From assembly GCA_903898785.1 (NCBI GenBank), contig CAIUGU010000038.1, positions 1-64,000 of the forward strand: a stretch of DNA of 64,000 nt. Reading direction: 5' to 3'. Below are positions 41,435 to 52,100 of the stretch, piece by piece. The position numbers were made by a program, and so were the translations under genes. Origin of the DNA: an uncultured Pseudomonadota bacterium. GTDB lineage: Bacteria; Pseudomonadota; Gammaproteobacteria; Steroidobacterales; Steroidobacteraceae. Below the pieces are notes generated by a model. It searched no databases, was not told where the DNA came from, and saw nothing but the letters and a program-made list of their open reading frames with translations. Position 1 is the stretch's first letter. Each line of letters opens with the position of its first letter.

Positions 41435-41584
41435 CAAGTGCTCGCGTCGCCGGTATGGAATCGTGACTCCCGGTAACGGGGGCGCGACCGACAGCCGGGA
41501 GAGGGGCCCGTGCGCCGTGTCTCGATCCGCGCATTCGTCAGCCTCCGTGCGAGTTCATCCCCAACTATCACCTGCACTGCGGTG

Positions 41585-41642
41585 CGCGTAACCGCTTTGT
41601 CACGGTGGCGCGACTGCAATCTCACACTTCGCTCCCTACGAT
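41585..41642 (+). promoter_or_regulatory. Shared box plus promoter upstream of TonB receptor (site S2)
   Basis: CGCGTAACCGCTTTGTCACGGTGGCGCGACTGCA 41585-41618, -35-like CTGCAA, 17 bp, -10-like TACGAT 41637-41642. Confidence 0.6.
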
Positions 41643-41700
41643 GCTGATCCATCGCGCGCGACCTGCGCCGCTTGAATTCAAACAGTAGGGATGACCACCA

Positions 41701-44112
41701 GTGAGTGCACGATTGATCTCGAGACAGAACGCCGGTTACACGTTGAGCCTGGCAGCCGCCATCGCCGCCCTTGTCGGCAGCGTACCGGCCCCCATCCATG
41801 CAGCCGCAGCGCCGGACGCAGCGGACAACCTCGATAACGTCGTCGTGACGGCGCGTCGCCGCGAAGAGCAGTCGCAGGATGTGCCGCTCGCCATTTCGGT
41901 GCTGAACTCCGCAACCATCGAATCGACGGGCACGTTCAACGTCGGCAAGCTGACGCAGTTGCAGCCGTCCATCCAGTTCTACTCCAGCAATCCGCGCAAC
42001 TCGGCCGCCACCATTCGCGGACTCGGTGCGCCATTCGGCCTCACGAACGACGGCATCGAGCAGGGTGTCGGCATCTACATCGACCAGGTCTACTACGCGC
42101 GCAGCGCGACGGCCACGTTCGACTTCCTCGATGTGGACCAGGTGGAAGTGCTGCGCGGCCCGCAAGGCACGCTGTACGGCAAGAACACGACTGCCGGTGC
42201 GATCAATGTGACGACACGTCGCCCGAGCTTCACCACCGAAGGGCGCGCCGAGGTGAACTACGGCAATCTGGACTATGTGCAGGCCAAAGGCTCGATTTCG
42301 GCACCGCTGATCGACGACAAGCTGGCGTTCCGGCTCGGCACTTCCTTTACCGACCGGCGCGGGACGATTTACAACGTCACGACCGGCCGGTGGATCAACG
42401 AGCAGAACAATCTCGGCTTCAAGGGACAGCTGCTGTGGCGCGCCGCCGACTCGCTCGACGTGACGTTCTCGACGGACTACTCGCGCCAGAACCCGTACGG
42501 ATTCGGCACCGTGTTCGTACGCACGGGCGCGACGCAGCGGCCGCTCAATCGCCAGTACGCCTCGCTCGCGGCAGCCTCCGGCAACTATGCGCCGCCCAGC
42601 CTCGACCCGTTCGACCGCCTCACGGATATCGATGCGGAACTGTCGGCGGAGCAGCAGTTCGGCGGTGGTTCGGTGCTGGCGGAATGGAAGGTAGGCCCGG
42701 GACTGCTGACGTCCGTTTCCGCTTATCGCAAGTGGGATTGGGGCCCGGAGAACGACCGCGACTTCACCGGCCTGCCGATTACGACGATCTCACAGAATCC
42801 TTCGCAGCAGCGTCAGTGGTCACAGGAAATCCGCTACGCATCTTCCGGCTCCACCATCGACTATGTCGCTGGCCTGTACGGCTTCTATCAGACGATCGAC
42901 ACGAAGGGTGTCCAGGAGCAGGGGGCGCTCGCGAGCCGCTGGCTGCTGAGCGGAGCCAATGCGAGCCTGCCCGCGATCCTGAATGGCCTACGTGCGAACA
43001 ATGACATCGGCCTCAAGAATACGAGTGCGGCTGCATTCGGGCAGGTCACGTGGCACGTGTCCGATTCGTTCCGGCTGCAGCCGGGACTGCGCTTCAACTA
43101 CGACAGGAAGGAAGGCAAGTACATCGCCACCGTCACCAATGCGACCGGTACCGCGTTGACGGCAGCGCAACTGGGCGTCCTTGCACCCCAAAGCTACCAG
43201 CCCAAGTTCGATGACACGAACATCTCTGGTGACTTCACGGCCTCATACGATTTCACGCCGGATGTGCTCGGCTATGCGACCTATGCGCGCTCCTTCAAGT
43301 CGGGCGGCATCAATCTCTCCGGCCTCCCGCTCGATGCGAGCAACGCACCGATCACCGCTGTGGAAACCGTGAAGCCCGAGTCGGAGAACCACTACGAGGT
43401 GGGCCTCAAGACGCAGCTGCTCAACCGGACGGTCACGTTGAACCTGGCAGGGTTCTGGACCGAGATCTCGGACTACCAGGCGACCGTGACCAACAGCCAG
43501 GCCAACGTGATCCGCGGCTATCTCGCGAATGCGAAGAAGGTCCGCGTGCGCGGCCTCGAGGCCGACCTCGCCGCACGGCCGGCCGAAGGCCTGAACCTCT
43601 ATGTCAACGGTGCGCTCACGGACCATGAGTACGTCGAGTTTCCCGATGCGCCATGCCCGCCGGAGTTGTCAGGCGGCACGGCCGCGACTGCGGTCAGTCC
43701 GGCGAGCGCACCGGGTACGGCAGGCGGCTTCAGTCCGGCCTTCTGCAACATCTCGGGCCAGTGGCTGCCCGGCATCTCGAAGCTGTCGTTCTCGTACGGG
43801 TTCCAGTATGAGCGGCCCACGCTGCTCCTCGGCAAGGCCGGTGATGCGTACTTCGGCGCGGATGCAAGCTATCGGTCGAAGTTCTCGTCCAATCCGTCAC
43901 GCTCGCTGTACACCGACGTGGCAGGGTATGGCCTCGCGAGCTTCCGACTGGGATTCAAGACGGACGGCTGGGAAGTCTACGGCTGGGTGCGCAACGCATT
44001 CGACCGGGAATACTTCGACTACCTGACGACACAGTCGGGCAGCACGGGCCTCGTGGTTGGCCAACCAGGCGAGCCTCGCACTTACGGACTGACGGTCAAG
44101 GCGTCGTTCTGA
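41701..44112 (+). CDS. TonB-dependent receptor
   Basis: 803 aa, GTG start; DNVVVTARRREEQSQDVPLAISVL TonB box/plug; VEVLRGPQGTLYGKNTTAGAIN. Confidence 0.93.
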   Translation: MSARLISRQNAGYTLSLAAAIAALVGSVPAPIHAAAAPDAADNLDNVVVTARRREEQSQDVPLAISVLNSATIESTGTFNVGKLTQLQPSIQFYSSNPRNSAATIRGLGAPFGLTNDGIEQGVGIYIDQVYYARSATATFDFLDVDQVEVLRGPQGTLYGKNTTAGAINVTTRRPSFTTEGRAEVNYGNLDYVQAKGSISAPLIDDKLAFRLGTSFTDRRGTIYNVTTGRWINEQNNLGFKGQLLWRAADSLDVTFSTDYSRQNPYGFGTVFVRTGATQRPLNRQYASLAAASGNYAPPSLDPFDRLTDIDAELSAEQQFGGGSVLAEWKVGPGLLTSVSAYRKWDWGPENDRDFTGLPITTISQNPSQQRQWSQEIRYASSGSTIDYVAGLYGFYQTIDTKGVQEQGALASRWLLSGANASLPAILNGLRANNDIGLKNTSAAAFGQVTWHVSDSFRLQPGLRFNYDRKEGKYIATVTNATGTALTAAQLGVLAPQSYQPKFDDTNISGDFTASYDFTPDVLGYATYARSFKSGGINLSGLPLDASNAPITAVETVKPESENHYEVGLKTQLLNRTVTLNLAGFWTEISDYQATVTNSQANVIRGYLANAKKVRVRGLEADLAARPAEGLNLYVNGALTDHEYVEFPDAPCPPELSGGTAATAVSPASAPGTAGGFSPAFCNISGQWLPGISKLSFSYGFQYERPTLLLGKAGDAYFGADASYRSKFSSNPSRSLYTDVAGYGLASFRLGFKTDGWEVYGWVRNAFDREYFDYLTTQSGSTGLVVGQPGEPRTYGLTVKASF

Positions 44113-44137
44113 CAGCCTCGCGTTACCCGTTAGCGAA

Positions 44138-44170
44138 AGAAGGGCCACCGCAGGGTGGCCCTTCTTGTTT
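44138..44170 (+). terminator. Intrinsic-type terminator after TonB receptor
   Basis: AGAAGGGCCACC-GCAG-GGTGGCCCTTCT followed by TGTTT. Confidence 0.75.
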
Positions 44171-44204
44171 AGGCTGATCGGCAGAGTCCCGCGATGCCGG
44201 TGGC

Positions 44205-45179
44205 TTACCGGATCGGCAACGTGATGTCAGCGAACAGCGCATCGACTTCCTGCTGGTCGGCCGCGTTGGCCGCGTCGTCGATCAGGCGGCGCTTCAGGTG
44301 CGGGGCGAACAGTTGCATGAACTCGTACATGTAGCGACGCAATAGGCCGCCGCGCGAGAAGCCGATCCACGTCGTGTGCAGCGGGAACAGGTGCGACGCG
44401 TCGATGGACACGAGGTCCTTGTCGGTCTCCGGATCCACGGCGACATCCGCGAGGATGCCGACGCCAAACCCCAGGCGCACGTAGGTCTTGATGACGTCCG
44501 CGTCCCGCGCAGTCAACGCGACGTTCGCGGTCAACCCGGCCTTCGCGAAGATCTGGGGCAGCGACGAAGACCCCGTGAAGCTGAAGACATAGGTCACGAT
44601 CGGATAGGCTGCGATCTGTGCCAGCGTCGGCTTCTTCACGGTCGCGAGCGGATGATCGGCGGGCACGACGATGCGCCGGTACCACTGGTAGCACGGCAGC
44701 AGCACCAGGTTCGGGAACAGGTCCTGCGAGCCGGTGGCGATGGCGAAGTCGATGCGGTCGAGCGCCGCCATCTCGGCAATCTGTTCCGACGTGCCCTGGT
44801 GCAGGTGCAGCCGGACCTCCGGATACCGCGCACGGAACTGCTGGATCACCGACGGCAGCACGTAACGCGCCTGCGTGTGCGTGGTGCCGATGGACAGGGT
44901 GCCGCGGTGTTCGTCCTTGAGGTCGTCCGAGATGCCCTTGATGTTCTGCACCTCGCGCAGGATCTTGATCGCGCGGTCGATGACCTGCTGGCCGGCGGGG
45001 GTGATTTTCGTCAGCGTGCGGCCGCTGCGCACGAAGATCCGGAAGCCGAGCTCGTCCTCGAGCAGCTTCAGCTGCTTGCTGACCGCCGGCTGCGAGGTGT
45101 GCAGCTTTTCCGCGGCCGCCGTGATATTCAGTCCGCTCTGGGCGACGGCAGCGAGGTACCTGAGTTGCTGGAGCTTCAT
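44205..45179 (-). CDS. cysB: LysR-family sulfur assimilation regulator CysB
   Basis: 324 aa; MKLQQLRYLAAVAQSGLNITAAAEKLHTSQPAVSKQ; TTHTQARYVLP. Confidence 0.93.
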   Translation of the reverse strand: MKLQQLRYLAAVAQSGLNITAAAEKLHTSQPAVSKQLKLLEDELGFRIFVRSGRTLTKITPAGQQVIDRAIKILREVQNIKGISDDLKDEHRGTLSIGTTHTQARYVLPSVIQQFRARYPEVRLHLHQGTSEQIAEMAALDRIDFAIATGSQDLFPNLVLLPCYQWYRRIVVPADHPLATVKKPTLAQIAAYPIVTYVFSFTGSSSLPQIFAKAGLTANVALTARDADVIKTYVRLGFGVGILADVAVDPETDKDLVSIDASHLFPLHTTWIGFSRGGLLRRYMYEFMQLFAPHLKRRLIDDAANAADQQEVDALFADITLPIR

Positions 45180-45248
45180 ACGCGTCGACGTATAGGTAAG
45201 ACAAAGGGTCGGTCGTTACAATAACCGAAAGATCACTTCGCAGCACCC

Positions 45249-47084
45249 ATGAAGCACATTCCGGTATCAGTCCTGTTCTTAGCGGCGCTTGGCGCCTTCC
45301 TGGCAGGGTGCGACAAGCCTGGCCCGAACCCGGCCGAGGTTGCGGCCAGCCGGCAACAGGAAGCGGATACGTTCAATGCCTTCCTGGCCAGGGCCTGGGA
45401 GGCCCGGCTGGCCGACAGCCCGCAGCTCGCGTCCCGGCTCGGCCGGCAGGCCGGCAACGACCGGTGGGACGACGTGTCGGTGGAAGCGCTGGACAGGCGC
45501 CATTTCCGGGTCCGGACGGACCTCGCCAACATGCTGATGCTGGACTACACCAGGCTCGATGCCGGCCAGCGCCTGAGCTACGAACTCTTCGGGAACGAGG
45601 CCGAGCGTCGCATCGAGCTGCATCGCTGGCGGCTGTACCCGTATGTCATCGAGCCGCACAACGGGCTGCATACGGAAGTCCCGGCGTTCCTGATGACTGT
45701 CCACGACATCAGGAACGAGGCGGATGCCGAGGCCTACATCGCCCGGTTGCGAGGGATCCAGCCGCTGTTCCAGCAGGCGGAGGGCAGGCTTGCCGCGAGC
45801 GAGGCAGCCGGCATCGTTCCCCCGAAGTTCGTTTTCCCGCAAGTGGCATCGCGTATCCGCACCGTGCTGATCGGGCGCCCCTTCGATCGCTCGGCCATGG
45901 ACAGTGCGCTGCTCAACGATTTCACTGACAAGGTCGCCGCGCTCGGCCTGCCCGCAGAGCGAGAGACTTCGCTCGTCGCCGCCGCGCGCACGGCGCTGGT
46001 GGAGTCGGTGCAGCCCGCCTACGAATCGCTTGCCCGGACGCTCAACGCACTTGAGAGGAAGGCAACCAACGATATCGGCGCCTGGAAGCTGCCGAGTGGA
46101 GACGGTTACTACCGCGCGTTGTTGCGGTTCTACACGACGTCGGACCTGTCACCGGGCGAATTGCACGAGATGGGCCTGGCCGAGGTCGCGAGGCTCGAGG
46201 ACGAAGTGCGGCAACTGGCACCTGCGCTTGGGCTTGCCGGTTCGTTGCCTGCCCTGTTCAAGGCCATGGGCAGCCGCCCAGGCACTTATTATCCGGATAC
46301 GGAAGCGGGTAGGGCCGCCTATCTCAAGGAAACGGCGGACCGCCTCGACTCGATGCGGCAGCAACTCGGACCCCTGTTCAGCATGCCACCAGACGAGACC
46401 CTCGTCGTGCAGCGGGTCGCGAGGGTGCATGAGCCGTTTGTCCCCAAGGTGTTCTATGAGAGTGGGGCCGACCAGGCTGCCTACTACGTCAATGTCGCCC
46501 GCATGGGCGACCTGCCGAAGCACGAGCTGGAGCCGCTCGCGTACTACGAGGGGTTGCCTGGCCGGCATCTGGAGCGATCAACGGTGCGCTCGCACAAGGC
46601 GCTACCCGACTTCCGCCGCTCGTTCCCCGTCATGTCGTTCACTGAAGGGTGGGCGCTGTATGCGGCCAGGCTTGCCAGGGAAGCGGGTGGCTACGCGACG
46701 CCGGAGGCCGAGTACGGCCGGCTCGTCATGGAATTGAATCGTGCGGTGGACCTGGTCGTCGACACCGGCATTCACGCGAAAAGATGGACGCGGGAGGATG
46801 CGATCAAGTACATGCTCGATCACACGCCGTTGTCCCGCGCAGTGGTGACCCGCGTGGTCGAGCGCCGTGCCGTGCAGCCCGCACAGGGTGCGGCGAGTGC
46901 CGTGGGATTGCTGCGCATCCTGGAGCTCCGCCAGCGTGCCGCGACCGAACTCGGTGAGCGCTTCGACCTGCGCGAGTTCCACGACGCCTTGCTGGGCGCC
47001 GGGCCTGTGCCGCTCAATGCACTGAGCCGTGAGGTCAACGACTACATCGAACGCAAGCGTTCGACTCCGAAGGCTCCTTCCTAG
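45249..47084 (+). CDS. DUF885-family lipoprotein
   Basis: 611 aa; lipobox FLAGC; SFTEGWALYAARLAREAGGY, VDTGIHAKRWTREDAIKYM. Confidence 0.88.
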   Translation: MKHIPVSVLFLAALGAFLAGCDKPGPNPAEVAASRQQEADTFNAFLARAWEARLADSPQLASRLGRQAGNDRWDDVSVEALDRRHFRVRTDLANMLMLDYTRLDAGQRLSYELFGNEAERRIELHRWRLYPYVIEPHNGLHTEVPAFLMTVHDIRNEADAEAYIARLRGIQPLFQQAEGRLAASEAAGIVPPKFVFPQVASRIRTVLIGRPFDRSAMDSALLNDFTDKVAALGLPAERETSLVAAARTALVESVQPAYESLARTLNALERKATNDIGAWKLPSGDGYYRALLRFYTTSDLSPGELHEMGLAEVARLEDEVRQLAPALGLAGSLPALFKAMGSRPGTYYPDTEAGRAAYLKETADRLDSMRQQLGPLFSMPPDETLVVQRVARVHEPFVPKVFYESGADQAAYYVNVARMGDLPKHELEPLAYYEGLPGRHLERSTVRSHKALPDFRRSFPVMSFTEGWALYAARLAREAGGYATPEAEYGRLVMELNRAVDLVVDTGIHAKRWTREDAIKYMLDHTPLSRAVVTRVVERRAVQPAQGAASAVGLLRILELRQRAATELGERFDLREFHDALLGAGPVPLNALSREVNDYIERKRSTPKAPS

Positions 47085-47120
47085 CAGCGCGAAAGGCCGC
47101 ACGGCGGCCGCCCGATCCCG

Positions 47121-47483
47121 TCACTTGCCGCAGAAGATGTCCTGCAGGACACCGAGCACCCGGCGCACATCCCCGTCCGGAACGGAATACGTGATGGTCT
47201 GCGCCTGACGTTCTGCCGTCACGAGTCCGCCTTCGCGCAACACGGCCAGGTGTTGTGACAACGCGGACTGGCTGAGGTCCACCTCCGCGTTCAATTCACT
47301 GACCGAGAGCGGCCGATCGAGCAGCGTGCACAGGATGCACAGGCGCTGCTCGTTCGCGAGCGCCTTCAGGAAGGCCGATGCCTCCGCAGCGTGCGCCAGG
47401 ATCTCATGCGGCGCGAGCGCCGGCTTGCGCACGGTGCGGGACTTGGCTTTCGAACGGGACGGCTTCGGGCTGCTCGTATTCAT
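47121..47483 (-). CDS. ArsR-family regulator, BigR/SqrR-like
   Basis: 120 aa; ANEQRLCILCTLLDRPLSVSELN, SQSALSQHLAVLREGGLV; distal Cys in DIFCGK. Confidence 0.87.
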   Translation of the reverse strand: MNTSSPKPSRSKAKSRTVRKPALAPHEILAHAAEASAFLKALANEQRLCILCTLLDRPLSVSELNAEVDLSQSALSQHLAVLREGGLVTAERQAQTITYSVPDGDVRRVLGVLQDIFCGK

Positions 47484-47502
47484 GGCCGCAGGATATCAGT
47501 AT

Positions 47503-47530
47503 TGACTAAATTAGAAAAGCCTAATATAAA
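47503..47530 (+). promoter_or_regulatory. Sigma70-like promoter with embedded palindromic operator
   Basis: TTGACT-16 bp-TATAAA; spacer contains ATTAG-AAAAGC-CTAAT (47510-47525). Confidence 0.65.
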
Positions 47531-47815
47531 GCCACTCACCGGGAGGCGCCCGGCAGATGGACCGGATTCTACGGATGTCAGGCATGCATACAACCGATAC
47601 GGCAGGAGTGCTGCGAGTCGCGGCGGGGCAGGCGTTGCTCCCGACGGAGAGAGCGCACGCCGCTACAGGCTTACGTAGTTCTCCCGGACGCCGCCGCAAT
47701 GCCATTGCGAGCATTCTCCGGGGTCTGGTTCATGTCCCGCAGCCATCACGACCGGCCGGACCGCCATCACGGGGGTTACAGCCGCCCTACTTCACTTTTC
47801 TTGCGGAGCATTCCC

Positions 47816-48016
47816 ATGAGCATTGATCGCATCGTCCTCGCGTTTGCAGGCACCGTCGTCCTCGTGAGCCTCGCGCTCGGCATCTACGTCAGCCCCAACT
47901 GGTTCTGGCTGACCGCGTTCGTCGGGGCCAACCTGTTCCAGTCCTCGTTCACGGGCTTCTGCCCGCTGGCGGTGATCCTGAAGAAGCTGGGTGTCAGGCC
48001 CGGCGCTGCTTTCTGA
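47816..48016 (+). CDS. DUF2892-family small membrane protein
   Basis: 66 aa [59 protein letters not shown]. Confidence 0.9.
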   Translation: MSIDRIVLAFAGTVVLVSLALGIYVSPNWFWLTAFVGANLFQSSFTGFCPLAVILKKLGVRPGAAF

Positions 48017-48042
48017 TCCCCTTTTCACCGGAGAACAGGCCC

Positions 48043-49098
48043 ATGCCCCACCCGCGCAGCCTTGTCGCGTCCGTCTCGTTGCTGATTGGCCTCTGCGCCG
48101 CGGCAGTGACGCAGGCGGCGGACCCGTTGCCGACGCTCGCGTTGAAGCGCGAGCGGGCGCCGCTCGAACGCCGCGTTGACGGGACGATCGAGGCGGTGAA
48201 CCAGGGCACGGTGTCCGCGCAGACGTCAGGCCGAGTGCTTGAAGTGCTCTACGACGTGAACGACTTCGTGCCTGCCGGGGCCGTGATCGTGCGCCTGCGA
48301 AACACCGAACAGCGAGCGGGCCTGGAACAGGCACAGGCAGCGCTGACCGAAGCGACCGCACGCGAGGCGGAGGCGCGCACCCGCTTCGACCGGATCGCCG
48401 GACTCCTTGCGGATCGTGCTGTTTCCAGGCAGCAATACGACCAGGCCCTCGCCGATCGCGATGCCACGGTTGCCAGGCTCGCTGCTGCACGGGCCGGCCT
48501 GACCGCTGCCCGCGAAGGCGTGAGCTACACGGAAGTCAGGGCACCGTATGCCGGCGTGGTCACGCGTCGGCTCGTGCAGGCGGGTGAATCGGTGCAGCCC
48601 GGTACCCCGCTCATGAGCGGACTGTCGCTGCAGTTCCTGCGCGTCAATGTCGACCTGCCCCAGAGCCTCGTGGAGAAGGTCCGTGTTATCCGCAAGGCAG
48701 CGATCTACGTGAACGGGCGCAGGATCGATGCCACCAAGCTGACCCTCGCGCCCCAGGCATCGCCCGAGACCAATACCTTCCGCGTGCGAGTGGACCTGCC
48801 GGAGAACGCGGCAGACCTGTACCCCGGCATGTTCGTGAAAGTGGCGTTTGTGGTCGGCGAGGCCGAGCGGCTGCTGATCCCGGTCAACGCGCTCGTGGAG
48901 CGGAGTGAAGTGACGGCGGTCTACCTCAGCGCCGGCGACGGCCGCATCACGTTGCGGCAGGTCAGGGTGGGGCATCGCTTCGACGACAAGGTCGAAGTGC
49001 TGGCAGGTCTTGAGGCCGGCGACGTGCTGATCACCGATCCGCTGCTTGCCCTTGAACAGTTGCGGACCGCCCCTGCGGCTGCCGCGAAGCAGGACTGA
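48043..49098 (+). CDS. RND efflux periplasmic adaptor subunit
   Basis: 351 aa; GTIEAVNQGTVSAQTSGRVLEVLYDVNDFVPAG lipoyl-like; YTEVRAPYAGVV. Confidence 0.92.
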   Translation: MPHPRSLVASVSLLIGLCAAAVTQAADPLPTLALKRERAPLERRVDGTIEAVNQGTVSAQTSGRVLEVLYDVNDFVPAGAVIVRLRNTEQRAGLEQAQAALTEATAREAEARTRFDRIAGLLADRAVSRQQYDQALADRDATVARLAAARAGLTAAREGVSYTEVRAPYAGVVTRRLVQAGESVQPGTPLMSGLSLQFLRVNVDLPQSLVEKVRVIRKAAIYVNGRRIDATKLTLAPQASPETNTFRVRVDLPENAADLYPGMFVKVAFVVGEAERLLIPVNALVERSEVTAVYLSAGDGRITLRQVRVGHRFDDKVEVLAGLEAGDVLITDPLLALEQLRTAPAAAAKQD

Positions 49099-49100
49099 CG

Positions 49101-52100
49101 ATGGATACCCCGCAACTTGGGCTAAGCGGCCGCATCGCGAAGCTGTTCCTGCGCAGCGAACTCACGCCGTTGCTGGCCCTTGCCGCCATGCTGCTTGGCG
49201 TCTTCGCCGTGCTCGTCACGCCGCGTGAAGAAGAGCCGCAGATCGATGTCACGATGGCAAACATCATCGTGCCGTTTCCCGGCGCCAGCTCCGAGCAGGT
49301 CGAGAGCCTGGTTGCCTCGCCGATGGAGCAGGTGCTGGGCGAGATCGACGGCGTGAAGCACGTCTACTCGGTGTCGCGACCCGGTGTCGCGGTCCTCACG
49401 GTCCAGTTCGAGGTGGGCGAGCCCCGCAACGAAGCCATCGTGCGTCTCTACAACGCGGTGTACTCGAATCGCGACTGGCGCCCCCAGGGACTCGGCGTGC
49501 TGGAACCGATCATCAAACCCAAGGGCATCGACGACGTCCCGGTGCTGTCGCTGACCTTGTGGACGAAGGACGCCGATCGCGGCGCCCATGAGCTGCGCCA
49601 GGTCGCGCATGCCATCGAAGCCGAGATCAAGCGCGTTCCGGGCACCCGTAACGTCTACACCCTCGGGGGACCGGACGACACGGTGCATGTCTCCCTCGAT
49701 CCGCAGCGCCTGGCGGGCCACGGCCTCACGGCACTCGGCCTGGTCGAATCCCTCAAGGCAGCCAACGTCGTGCTGCAGGCGGGCGATGTCGTGGGCGATG
49801 GCGGCGTCCTCCCCGTGCAGGCCGGCGAGTTCCTGGCCCACCGCGACGACGTTGCGGAAGTGGTCGTCGGAATGCAGGAAGGGCGTCCCGTCTACCTCGA
49901 AGACGTCGCAGACGTGATCGCGGGCCCGGACCAGCCCGAGCAGTACGTGAAGTTCGGTGCCGGCGCCGCTGCTGCTGCGCGACGCCTCGATCTCAAGGGG
50001 GACGTGCCCGCGGTGACCATCGCGGTCTCCAAGCAGCCCGGCCGGAACGCCATCGACGTCACTGACCAGGTCATTGCCCGGATCGAGGCCCTGAAGGGCA
50101 CGTTCATTCCCGATGGAGTCGAGGCAACCGTCACGCGCAACTATGGCGAGACGGCCAACGACAAGGCGCAGAAGCTGATCCAGAAGCTGATGTTCGCCAC
50201 GGTTTCCGTGATCGTGCTGGTGATCGTTGCCGTGGGCTGGAGGGAGGCCATCGTCGTTGGCGCTGCCGTGATCGTCACGCTCGCCGCGACCCTGTTCGCG
50301 TCGTGGGCGTGGGGCTTCACGATCAACCGCGTGTCGCTGTTCGCGCTGATCTTCTCCATCGGCATCCTGGTCGACGATGCGATCGTGGTGGTCGAGAACA
50401 TCCACCGCCACCTGCTCATGGACGGGACCGATCCCGACCGGATCGTGCCTGCCGCCGTCGATGAAGTCGGCGGTCCCACCATCCTCGCGACCTTCACCGT
50501 GATCGCGGCGCTGCTGCCGATGGCGTTCGTCAGCGGGCTGATGGGGCCTTACATGGCCCCCATCCCCATCAACGCGAGCATGGGCATGGTGATCTCGCTC
50601 GCCATTGCGCTCATCTTCACGCCCTGGCTGTCGCGTCGTCTGCTCGGCAATCTGTCGCCATCGCATGCGGCGCACGACCCGGGTCCCACGAAGATCGACG
50701 CGCTGGCAGAGCGTGTTCTCGGTCGCTTCCTGCGGGGTGAAGAGAGCCGCAAGCGTCGCCATCGCCTGTACGCGGGCACCGGCATCGCGATCCTGGTGGC
50801 GATTTCGATGGTCGGCTTGCAATGGGTAGTCATGAAGATGCTGCCCTTCGACAACAAGTCGGAATTCCAGATCGTCGTCGACATGCCGGAGGGCACCGCG
50901 CTCGAGACGACGGTGCGCGTGCTCGACGAACTCGCGGGTTCGATCGCCACGATTCCGGAAGTGACGGATTACCAGGTCTACGCCGGCACCGCCGCACCGA
51001 TCAACTTCAACGGGCTGGTGCGCCAGTACTACCTGCGCTCGGGCCCGAACGTCGGCGACATCCAGGTCAACCTGACCGACAAGCATGTGCGCGATCGCCA
51101 GAGCCACGAGATCGCGCTTGCAGCACGTCCGGCCCTCGCGGAGATCGGTGCGCGCTACGGTGCGACGGTGCAGGTGGTGGAAGTCCCACCAGGACCGCCC
51201 ATCCAGGCGCCGATCGTCGCCGAGATCTACGGGCCGTTCTACGCCGCGATGCGCTCAACGGCATTGCAGGTGCGTGACGTCTTTGTCGCCACGTCGGATA
51301 TCGTCGACGTCGACTCCAGTGTCGAAAAGCCGGCTCCGCGCTATGTCCTGGAGGTCGATCGAGGGAAGGCCGCCTTGCTGGGCGTCAGCCAGCAGGCCGT
51401 ATCAGAGACGCTGGCCGTTGCGCTGTCGGGTCACGATGCCACGTACCTTCATGCAGGTCGGGAGCGCTATCCGGTTCCGGTCCGGCTGGAATTGCCCGTC
51501 GCCGAGAAGAGCGAGATCGAGGCGGTACTCGCACTCGAGGTTCCGGCGGCCAACGGCAAGCGCATTCCGCTGACTGAGGTGGTCACTGTCCGCGAATCCA
51601 CGTGGGACGGCGCGATCTACCACAAGGACCTGCTGCCGGTGGCGTACGTCACGGGCGACATGGCGGGCGACATCGACAGTCCGCTCTACGGCATGTTCGG
51701 CATCATCGGCAAGCTGGGGGACCAGTATCCGGCGATCGAGCAGCGCTTCATCACACAGCCTGCCAACCCGGAGGCGTTCTCCATCAAGTGGGATGGCGAA
51801 TGGCAGATTACCTACGAGACCTTCCGCGACATGGGCCTCGCATACTCGGTGGGGCTGATCCTGATCTACCTGCTGGTGGTGGCGCAGTTCAAGTCGTATG
51901 CCGTGCCGCTGGTCATCATGGCGCCGATTCCACTCACGATCATCGGCGTCATGCCGGGCCATGCGTTGCTGGGCGCGCAGTTCACCGCGACTTCCATGAT
52001 CGGCATGATCGCGCTGGCCGGCATCATCGTGCGCAACTCCATCCTGCTCGTCGACTTCATCAACCTTGAAGTCGCCGCAGGGCGGGATCTCGTCGATGCC

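Noticed and set aside
24474-41642. S1-S3 boxes as canonical Pho boxes
   Set aside because: 11-bp heptamer periodicity resembles Pho boxes, but the second heptamer is too far from the -10 and the genes are sulfur-related; regulator left open.
47557-47826. 89-aa plus ORF between the ArsR-promoter and DUF2892
   Set aside because: No recognisable family or good SD; more likely 5' leader, though not excluded.
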